12,308 nucleotides of DNA, taken from NCBI GenBank assembly GCA_012511915.1, contig JAAZFB010000096.1, forward strand, positions 1 through 12,308, in the 5' to 3' direction. Positions within the stretch are counted from its first letter, which is position 1. Every line of letters starts with the position of its first letter. Both the position numbers and the translations under genes were made by a program. Below, one piece after another: positions 5,384 to 12,308 of the stretch. The notes below the pieces were generated by a model, which saw nothing but the letters and a program-made list of their open reading frames with translations, made no database searches and was not told the origin of the DNA. This stretch comes from Clostridiaceae bacterium (lineage in GTDB: Bacteria > Bacillota > Clostridia > Monoglobales > Firm-18).

Positions 5384-8300
5384 TCATACTTCAGGTATAA
5401 CTGCATCATTTTCTACCGGTATTATTTCATCTCTCTTGCCAATCTCGATACTTCGATATTTGTTCATGCCGGTTCCGGCAGGAACAAGCTTACCGATTAT
5501 AACATTCTCCTTAAGCCCGAGCAATGGGTCAATCTTTCCTTTAATTGCAGCATCTGTAAGAACTTTTGTAGTTTCTTGGAATGAAGCCGCCGACAAAAAT
5601 GAATCGGTCGCAAGTGATGCTTTTGTTATACCCAAAATAACAGGTGTTACTGTTGCCGGCTCCCCGCCTTTTGCTATTGCCTCGTCATTAACCCTATTTA
5701 ATTCAAACTTATCCATTAAAGCGCCACTAAGTAGCATTGTATCGCCGGAGTCTTCAACCTTAACTTTTTTCATCATTTGACGTATAATAACTTCTATATG
5801 CCTGTCGTTTATATCAACGCCCTGCAACCTATAAACCCTTTGCACCTCTTGAATAAGATACTGCTGCACCGCAGCCGTTCCTTTTATTTTCAAAATATCG
5901 TGGGGATTTATTGAGCCTTCGGTAAGCTCATCGCCCGCTTGAACCTTTTCGCCTGCTTCAACTTTTATACGTGAACCATAGGGAATGAAGTATGTCCTAA
6001 CATCACCGTTTTCGTCATCCGTTATTAAAATTTCACGCTTTTTCTTTGATTCGGCAAACGATATTTCTCCGTCTATTTCCGCAATAATCGCGAGACCTTT
6101 AGGCTTTCGCGCCTCAAACAACTCTTCTACACGTGGTAAACCTTGTGTAATATCTTCACCCGCAACCCCGCCGGTATGGAATGTACGCATAGTAAGCTGA
6201 GTTCCCGGCTCACCGATTGATTGTGCGGCAATAATACCGACCGATTCGCCTACATTTACTTCCGTTGCGGTTGCAAGATTAGAGCCATAGCAGTGAACAC
6301 ATACGCCCGCTTTTGCTTTGCATTTTAAAACCGAACGAATTTTTACATGAGTAACCCCTGCATCAACTATTGTTTTTGCTTTCTCATCGGTTAATAGGGT
6401 GTTCCTTTGTGCAAGCACTTCGCCTGTTTTTGGATGTATAACATCCTCTGCTACATACCTGCCCACCAAACGGTCGAATAACCCTTCTATCAATTCGTTA
6501 CCGTCTTTAATATCGGATATCTCAATGAAATCATCACAATTACAATCGATTTCCCTTATGATTACATCCTGTGATACGTCAACCAAGCGACGTGTTAAAT
6601 ACCCCGAATCCGCGGTTCTGAGTGCTGTATCTGCTAAACCTTTTCGAGCGCCATGGGTTGAGTTAAAATATTCCAAAACATTTAACCCTTCACGGAAATT
6701 CGCACGAATTGGTATTTCAACCGGACGTCCGGTTGTATCTGACATCAAGCCACGCATTCCCGCAAGCTGGCGTATTTGGTTTACGCTTCCCCTCGAACCG
6801 GAATTAGCCATCATATAAATAGGATTACGCACGTTGAGGTTTTCCATAAGTGCTTTTGTAACCTTCTCGGTTGTGTCAGTCCATGTCTTTATTACAAGCT
6901 CATAACGTTCTGCGTCAGATATGAGTCCGCGTCTGAATTGCATTGAAATCTGTTCAACTTGGGCTTCTGCCTCTTCCAACAAATGTTTTTTAGCTTCGGG
7001 TATTTCCATATCGTTTACGCCTATTGTTATTGCGCCCCTGGTAGAATACTTAAAGCCAAGCGATTTTATCTTGTCGAGCATAATTGCTGTTTCGGTTATC
7101 CCATGTTTTTTTATGCACTTATCCACAATAAGGCTAATCTTCTTTTTATCCACAAGAAAATCCACCTCAAGCTTAAACTCATTTTCCGGTAAACTTCTGT
7201 CAACAATTCCGAGGTCTTGCGGTATATGCTCATTGAAAATTACCCTGCCAACGGTTGTATCTAATAATTCACAAATTTCTTCGCCGTTTACCTCTTTAAC
7301 AAATTTCACCTTAACTGGCGAATGAAGTCCGACAGCCTTTGTTTCATATGCCATAACTGCCTCATTGACACTAGAAAACACTTTGCCGACGCCTTTTTCA
7401 TTTTCGTCTATCAAGGTTAAATAATAACTACCCAAAACCATATCCTGTGTGGGTATTGTTACAGGACGGCCATCTTGCGGTTTCAAGAGATTATTTGCAG
7501 AAAGCATCAAAAACCTTGCTTCTGCTTGCGCCTCAGCAGACAGCGGTACATGGACGGCCATTTGGTCACCGTCAAAATCCGCATTGTAGGCTGTACATAC
7601 AAGAGGATGCAGTTTTAATGCCCTTCCTTCAACAAGAACCGGTTCAAAAGCTTGAATCCCTAAACGGTGAAGCGTGGGGGCACGGTTTAACAACACAGGA
7701 TGCTCTTTAATTACATCTTCCAATACATCCCACACTTCGTTGCGTACACGATCAACCATTCTTTTTGCTGATTTTATATTATGCGCCAAACCATCATTTA
7801 CTAAACGTTTCATAACGAAAGGTTTAAAAAGCTCAAGCGCCATCTCTTTAGGCAGACCACATTGATATATTTTAAGTTCAGGGCCGACAACTATAACCGA
7901 ACGTCCGGAATAATCCACACGTTTTCCAAGCAAGTTTTGCCTAAAGCGCCCTTGCTTACCCTTTAACATATCAGAAAGCGATTTTAACGGACGATTGCCC
8001 GGACCTGTAACTGGGCGTCCTCTTCTGCCGTTATCTACAAGTGCGTCTACCGCCTCTTGCAACATGCGCTTTTCGTTCCGCACTATTATGTCCGGAGCGC
8101 CTAAATCAATAAGCTTTTTAAGTCTGTTGTTTCTATTTATAACGCGCCTGTAAAGGTCATTAAGATCACTCGTTGCAAATCTGCCACCGTCAAGTTGTAC
8201 CATAGGTCGTATTTCCGGCGGAATAACTGGAATAGCATTAATTATCATCCATTCCGGTCTGTTTCCGCTAAAACGAAACGCTTCGATAACTTCAAGCCGT

Positions 8301-8923
8301 TTTATAATACGTACCCTTTTTTGCCCTGCCGCACTTTCAAGTTCCTCCCTAAGTCCGGCAGAAAGCTTGTCGAGATCAATCTCGGCAAGTAATTCACGTA
8401 TGGCTTCGGCACCCATTCCGGCAACAAACTTATCACCGAATTTTTCCACTGCTTCCCTATACTCTTTTTCCGTCAGTGTCTGTTTTTTGGTTAGCGGGGT
8501 TTTGCCGGGATCCAAAACTATATATGCGGCGAAATACAACACTTTTTCAAGTATTCGTGGCGACAAATCCAACATAAGTCCCATTCTGCTGGGAATACCT
8601 TTAAAGTACCAAATATGGGATACCGCGGCCGCGAGCTCTATATGGCCCATTCTCTCACGTCTGACTTTTGAACGGGTTACTTCAACTCCGCACCTGTCGC
8701 AAATAATTCCCTTATATCGAATTCGCTTATATTTACCGCAATGGCATTCCCAATCTTTTGTGGGTCCAAAAATCCTTTCACAAAACAATCCGTCTTTTTC
8801 CGGCTTAAGGGTTCTATAATTAATAGTCTCAGGCTTTTTAACCTCACCACAAGACCATTCCCTGATTTTATCCGGCGACGCAAGCCCTATTTGCATTGCC
8901 TCAAAGTTACTAAAATCTAGCAA
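5384..8923 (-). CDS. rpoC: DNA-directed RNA polymerase subunit beta'
   Basis: Beta', 1179 aa and complete, forms the catalytic clamp side of RNA polymerase. The N-terminal zinc site is C60, C62, C75, C78. The metal-binding NADFDGDQM (447-455) supplies Asp449, Asp451 and Asp453, which hold the catalytic Mg. The second zinc site is Cys794, Cys868, Cys875, Cys878. The bridge helix GARKGLADTALRTADSGYL spans 758-776, and the trigger-loop TMRTFHTGG spans 911-919. The start is TTG, with AGGAGG (8935-8940) upstream. Its product MLDFSNFEAMQIGLASPDK lines up with B. subtilis MLDVNNFEYMNIGLASPDK. It is about 20 residues shorter than the B. subtilis subunit, mainly in the 530-610 region. It follows rpoB by 34 nt. 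Nothing suggests a broken or split gene. Confidence 0.98.
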   Translation of the reverse strand: MLDFSNFEAMQIGLASPDKIREWSCGEVKKPETINYRTLKPEKDGLFCERIFGPTKDWECHCGKYKRIRYKGIICDRCGVEVTRSKVRRERMGHIELAAAVSHIWYFKGIPSRMGLMLDLSPRILEKVLYFAAYIVLDPGKTPLTKKQTLTEKEYREAVEKFGDKFVAGMGAEAIRELLAEIDLDKLSAGLREELESAAGQKRVRIIKRLEVIEAFRFSGNRPEWMIINAIPVIPPEIRPMVQLDGGRFATSDLNDLYRRVINRNNRLKKLIDLGAPDIIVRNEKRMLQEAVDALVDNGRRGRPVTGPGNRPLKSLSDMLKGKQGRFRQNLLGKRVDYSGRSVIVVGPELKIYQCGLPKEMALELFKPFVMKRLVNDGLAHNIKSAKRMVDRVRNEVWDVLEDVIKEHPVLLNRAPTLHRLGIQAFEPVLVEGRALKLHPLVCTAYNADFDGDQMAVHVPLSAEAQAEARFLMLSANNLLKPQDGRPVTIPTQDMVLGSYYLTLIDENEKGVGKVFSSVNEAVMAYETKAVGLHSPVKVKFVKEVNGEEICELLDTTVGRVIFNEHIPQDLGIVDRSLPENEFKLEVDFLVDKKKISLIVDKCIKKHGITETAIMLDKIKSLGFKYSTRGAITIGVNDMEIPEAKKHLLEEAEAQVEQISMQFRRGLISDAERYELVIKTWTDTTEKVTKALMENLNVRNPIYMMANSGSRGSVNQIRQLAGMRGLMSDTTGRPVEIPIRANFREGLNVLEYFNSTHGARKGLADTALRTADSGYLTRRLVDVSQDVIIREIDCNCDDFIEISDIKDGNELIEGLFDRLVGRYVAEDVIHPKTGEVLAQRNTLLTDEKAKTIVDAGVTHVKIRSVLKCKAKAGVCVHCYGSNLATATEVNVGESVGIIAAQSIGEPGTQLTMRTFHTGGVAGEDITQGLPRVEELFEARKPKGLAIIAEIDGEISFAESKKKREILITDDENGDVRTYFIPYGSRIKVEAGEKVQAGDELTEGSINPHDILKIKGTAAVQQYLIQEVQRVYRLQGVDINDRHIEVIIRQMMKKVKVEDSGDTMLLSGALMDKFELNRVNDEAIAKGGEPATVTPVILGITKASLATDSFLSAASFQETTKVLTDAAIKGKIDPLLGLKENVIIGKLVPAGTGMNKYRSIEIGKRDEIIPVENDAVIPEV

Positions 8924-8934
8924 ATTATTCAGCT

Positions 8935-8940
8935 CCTCCT
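8935..8940 (-). promoter_or_regulatory. SD serving the rpoC TTG start
   Basis: AGGAGG on the minus strand is 11 nt from TTG 8923. No ATG lies closer in frame. The next in-frame ATG is codon 10, inside the conserved N-terminus. Homology therefore supports the rare TTG start. Confidence 0.8.
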
Positions 8941-8957
8941 ATCATACAATTAATGCC

Positions 8958-11900
8958 CTACAACAAAATATCGTCGTCTTCCTCAAATTCATCTGCTAAA
9001 TCATCATCATTTTCATCTTCGTAGTCATCCATTAATATTCCTTCATCTTGCGGTTCATCATCATCATCATCATCAAAATCATCATCCAATTCATCTTGCT
9101 GAAAAATTTCTTCTACAATATCGTCTTCTGTTTTTTCCTTCTCCTTGTATGTGCCCATATGCTCCTCATAGCCCGGTGTATCGGAAAGCACTAAATCTTT
9201 AATGCTGCTATCTTCCTCGTCTTCAGCACTTTCACGAATTGCGATTTCTTCCATCTCTTCATCTAAAACCTTTACATTCAGACACAAAGATTGCAATTCC
9301 TTAATCAGCACCTTAAATGATTCAGGCACACCGGGTTGTGGTATGTTCTCACCCTTAACAATGCTTTCATATGTCTTAACACGCCCTACCACATCATCCG
9401 ATTTTACCGTTAGTATTTCCTGAAGGGTATACGCAGCGCCATACGCTTCAAGCGCCCATACCTCCATTTCCCCAAATCGCTGACCACCGAACTGTGCCTT
9501 ACCGCCAAGGGGTTGTTGTGTAACAAGCGAATACGGGCCGGTTGAGCGTGCATGTATTTTATCATCTACAAGATGCGCAAGTTTCAACACATACATATAG
9601 CCCACCGTAACTTTATTATCAAAGGGCTCTCCTGTCCTGCCGTCATACAAAGTTGTTTTACCGCTTCTGTCATATCCGGCTAATTCAAGCGCATCCATAA
9701 CATCATTTTCATTTGCACCGTCAAATACCGGGGTAGCTATCTTCCAACCTAACGCTTTTGCCGCATAACCAAGGTGAACTTCAAGCACCTGCCCAATGTT
9801 CATACGCGATGGCACACCCAGGGGATTAAACACAATATCAAGCGGTGTTCCATCCGGCAAAAAGGGCATATCCTCTTCCGGTAGTATTCTCGAAATAACA
9901 CCCTTGTTACCATGACGGCCCGCCATCTTATCACCAACGCTTATCTTCCTTCGTTGCGCAATATAGCATCTAACCATCTGATTTACCCCCGGTGCGAGTT
10001 CGTCGCCATTTTGACGGCTAAACACCTTAACATCTACAACAATACCTGCTTCACCGTGAGGAACTCTAAGGGAAGTATCACGAACCTCCCGCGCTTTTTC
10101 ACCGAAAATAGCACGAAGCAACCTTTCTTCGCTCGTTAAATCCGTTTCACCTTTCGGTGTTATTTTACCGACCAATATATCACCCGGTACCACTTCTGCG
10201 CCTAAACGAATAATCCCGCGCTCGTCAAGGTCTTGTAGGGAATCTTCACCCACATTAGGTATTTCGCGGGTTATTTCTTCCGCCCCAAGCTTTGTATCGC
10301 GTGCTTCACACTCGTATTTTTCTATATGAATAGAAGTAAATGTATCGTCCTTAACAAGTTTTTCACTAATTAAAATAGCATCCTCATAATTGTAGCCCTC
10401 CCATGTCATAAACCCGATAAGCACATTTTTTCCAAGTGCTATTTCACCGTTTTGAGTGGATGGACCGTCAGCTATTATAGATCCTTTTTTAACCTTCTCG
10501 CCTAATGCTACAGTAGGCTTTTGGTTAATACAGGAGCTTTGATTAGATCTTTTAAATTTAAGCAATCTATAAGAATCGACTGAACCTGCTTCATTTTTAA
10601 TTCGAATTTCATCCGCACTAACCCTTTGCACCACACCATCGTTTTTTGCAATAATGACAACACCCGAATCCTTAGCTGCACGATATTCCATACCCGTACC
10701 AATAATAGGGGAATCCGTTTTAATAAGCGGCACAGCTTGGCGTTGCATATTAGAGCCCATAAGTGCGCGATTGGCATCATCATTTTCCAAAAAGGGAATC
10801 ATTGCGGTTGCAACAGACACCATTTGTTTGGGGGATGCATCCATATAATCCACCTCTTTGGCGGAAACTTCAAGGATTTTATCCCTATACCTGCCCGAAA
10901 CCTTTTTGTTAACAAACCTAGCCTCTTCATCAAGCGGCTCGTTCGCCTGCGCAATAATAAACTCATCTTCAATGTCTGCAGTCATATATATTGTTTCGGG
11001 TAAAACTTTATTTGTATCCTTATCAACCTTTAAATATGGTGTTTCTATAAAACCGTATTCGTTAATCCTTGCATAAGTCGAAAGTGAAGAAATCAAGCCA
11101 ATATTTGGGCCCTCCGGCGATTCTATCGGGCACATTCTTCCATAGTGAGAATGGTGAACATCACGCACTTCAAAACCTGCCCTCTCTCTTGACTTACCAC
11201 CCGGTCCCAATGCGGATAAACGCCTTTTATGTGTCAATTCACTGAGGGGGTTTGTCTGGTCCATAAATTGTGAGAGCTGGGACGAACCAAAGAACTCTTT
11301 AATTGCCGCACTTACCGGGCGAATATTTATAAGTGTTTGCGGCGTAATAACATCCAAGTCTTGGATTGACATTCGCTCGCGCACAACACGTTCCATGCGC
11401 GCAAGTCCTATCCTGAACTGATTTTGTAAAAGCTCACCCACACTACGCAATCTTCGGTTGCCAAGGTGGTCAATGTCATCCGTTGTGCCAATGCCATAGG
11501 ACAAATGGATTTGATAATTTATTGACGACAAAATATCGTCAATACGGATATATCGCGGTATAAGTTCGTCTATATTTTCAGTAATAGCCTCTTTTATTTC
11601 TTCAACAGTATGATTGTTTGCAAGTATTTCCTCTAAAACCGGAAGATATACCTTCTCTTTAATTCCAAGCTCATTTATATCAAAGTCTACATAATTTGAT
11701 AGATGCACCATACTGTTTGAAAACACTATAACCTGTCTTCCGTCCATATCAGCCAAAAATTCGTTTACATCGTTTTGCTCGATTAATTCAGCTTTTTCCT
11801 TTGTAATCTTTTCTCCGGCCGCTGCCAATATTTCACCGGTAACCGGCGAAACAATATCTGTTGCCGCGGTAAGGCCTGCAACGCGCGCTGCTATTCCAAG

Positions 11901-12308
11901 CTTTTTGTTAAATTTATAACGTCCCACTTTTGCCAGGTCATATCTTCGCTGGTCAAAAAATAAAGAATTAATCAGTGTCTCCGCTGATTCCTCAGTAGGT
12001 GGCTCGCCGGGGCGCAATCTTTTATATATTTCAATGAGCCCATCTTCACGGCTTTTTGCAATATCTTTATCAAGGGTGGATAAAATAAGCTCATTATCAC
12101 CGAATCTTTCAATTATCTGCTCGTTTTTACCAAGCCCAAGAGCACGTAAAATAACGGTAACTGGGATTTTTCTTGTTCTGTCAATACGAATGGATACAAC
12201 ATCATTCGAATCGGTCTCATACTCAAGCCAAGCACCTCGATTGGGAATAAGTGTGCTTGTAAAAAGGGGTTTACCCGTCTTATCCATTTGCATTGAATAG
12301 TATATACC
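8958..12308 (-). CDS. rpoB: DNA-directed RNA polymerase subunit beta (5' end outside window)
   Basis: 1116 codons and a TAG stop are visible. The frame runs open through the right edge (GIYYS precedes the first visible Met at 12293), so that Met is internal; by comparison with B. subtilis about 140-145 residues are missing. The visible part includes GTTDDIDHLGNRRLRSVGEL, the rifampicin-region GSSQLSQFMDQTNPLSELTH (11196-11288 covers the cluster), CPIESPEGPNIGL, and the active-site GDKMAGRHGNKGVIS block. The residues that commonly mutate to rifampicin resistance (E. coli Gln513, Asp516, His526, Ser531) are wild type. The last 57 residues contain no Lys, Arg or His and 34 acidic residues, an acidic tail well beyond the conserved ELQSLCLNVKVL end. 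Any promoter lies outside the window; rpoC follows after 34 nt. Confidence 0.98.
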   Translation of the reverse strand, partial: GIYYSMQMDKTGKPLFTSTLIPNRGAWLEYETDSNDVVSIRIDRTRKIPVTVILRALGLGKNEQIIERFGDNELILSTLDKDIAKSREDGLIEIYKRLRPGEPPTEESAETLINSLFFDQRRYDLAKVGRYKFNKKLGIAARVAGLTAATDIVSPVTGEILAAAGEKITKEKAELIEQNDVNEFLADMDGRQVIVFSNSMVHLSNYVDFDINELGIKEKVYLPVLEEILANNHTVEEIKEAITENIDELIPRYIRIDDILSSINYQIHLSYGIGTTDDIDHLGNRRLRSVGELLQNQFRIGLARMERVVRERMSIQDLDVITPQTLINIRPVSAAIKEFFGSSQLSQFMDQTNPLSELTHKRRLSALGPGGKSRERAGFEVRDVHHSHYGRMCPIESPEGPNIGLISSLSTYARINEYGFIETPYLKVDKDTNKVLPETIYMTADIEDEFIIAQANEPLDEEARFVNKKVSGRYRDKILEVSAKEVDYMDASPKQMVSVATAMIPFLENDDANRALMGSNMQRQAVPLIKTDSPIIGTGMEYRAAKDSGVVIIAKNDGVVQRVSADEIRIKNEAGSVDSYRLLKFKRSNQSSCINQKPTVALGEKVKKGSIIADGPSTQNGEIALGKNVLIGFMTWEGYNYEDAILISEKLVKDDTFTSIHIEKYECEARDTKLGAEEITREIPNVGEDSLQDLDERGIIRLGAEVVPGDILVGKITPKGETDLTSEERLLRAIFGEKAREVRDTSLRVPHGEAGIVVDVKVFSRQNGDELAPGVNQMVRCYIAQRRKISVGDKMAGRHGNKGVISRILPEEDMPFLPDGTPLDIVFNPLGVPSRMNIGQVLEVHLGYAAKALGWKIATPVFDGANENDVMDALELAGYDRSGKTTLYDGRTGEPFDNKVTVGYMYVLKLAHLVDDKIHARSTGPYSLVTQQPLGGKAQFGGQRFGEMEVWALEAYGAAYTLQEILTVKSDDVVGRVKTYESIVKGENIPQPGVPESFKVLIKELQSLCLNVKVLDEEMEEIAIRESAEDEEDSSIKDLVLSDTPGYEEHMGTYKEKEKTEDDIVEEIFQQDELDDDFDDDDDDEPQDEGILMDDYEDENDDDLADEFEEDDDILL
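9055..9075. repeat. Trinucleotide repeat (TCA)7 in rpoB tail
   Basis: Seven uninterrupted TCA units on the plus strand read as GAT codons on the coding strand and supply a run of Asp in the acidic C-terminus of RpoB. Further broken TCA/ATC runs flank it (9000-9010 and 9077-9095). Length changes would stay in frame, so strain-to-strain variation in the number of Asp residues is possible. Confidence 0.85.

Noticed and set aside
7119..7154. Two consensus DnaA boxes (7119-7127 and 7146-7154) in the same orientation, 27 bp apart
   Set aside because: Both lie inside rpoC and both encode Val-Asp-Lys (GTG GAT AAx preceded by T) in frame, so coding sequence explains them. A chance expectation for one 9-mer in this window is about 0.1, so two are unusual but not enough without non-coding context.
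9196..9290. Possible frameshift or fusion at the rpoB C-terminus
   Set aside because: The frame continues without interruption from the conserved core into the acidic tail and ends in a clean TAG before the rpoC SD.
10508..11003. Overlapping open frames on both strands within rpoB, rpoC, fusA and tuf
   Set aside because: They lack SDs, have unusual composition and lie opposite or out of frame with strongly conserved genes; they are shadows.
11196..11288. Rifampicin-resistance change in RpoB
   Set aside because: Gln513, Asp516, His526 and Ser531 equivalents are all wild type; the single Thr in DQTNPL is also found in B. subtilis.

Overview
The window is a core housekeeping locus from a low-GC Gram-positive bacterium, most likely a member of the Clostridia. 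The evidence is the gene order, the AT-rich base composition, strong AAGGAGG-type ribosome binding sites, TTG/GTG starts, an L7Ae-family gene between rpoC and rpsL, and the Firmicutes-type lengths of S12 (138 aa) and RpoC (1179 aa). I cannot name a genus from the sequence alone.

Nearly all of it (479 to the right edge) is one co-directional minus-strand gene series, in transcription order: rpoB (5' end cut by the window edge), rpoC, a small L7Ae-type kink-turn protein gene, rpsL (S12), rpsG (S7), fusA (EF-G) and tuf (EF-Tu). Together these encode the beta and beta' subunits of RNA polymerase, two 30S ribosomal proteins and two translational GTPases. Spacers are 25 to 62 nt except around rpsL, where they are 141 nt (upstream) and 227 nt (downstream). 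A good sigma-A-like promoter lies just after the rpoC stop, so the translation genes can probably be transcribed separately from rpoBC. Several starts are set by Shine-Dalgarno (SD) position: GTG for rpsG and fusA, TTG for rpoC, and an inner ATG for the L7Ae gene.

The left 480 nt differ. A short plus-strand gene (58 codons, 233-409) with a strong SD runs convergently towards tuf. A perfect 16-bp hairpin with a T-rich 3' flank lies between the two and probably terminates the small gene, and possibly tuf as well. Upstream of the small gene are 232 nt of non-coding sequence with one consensus DnaA box and a tandem 9-bp repeat. The S10 operon, which follows tuf in Bacillus, is absent, so the gene neighbourhood breaks here.

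I found no defence system, mobile element, CRISPR array, tRNA or rRNA. Points of interest are regulatory or small: the promoter that overlaps an SD, a possible 17-codon leader ORF before rpsL, the structured rpsL-rpsG spacer, the unnamed 58-aa protein, and a very acidic, repeat-encoded RpoB tail.
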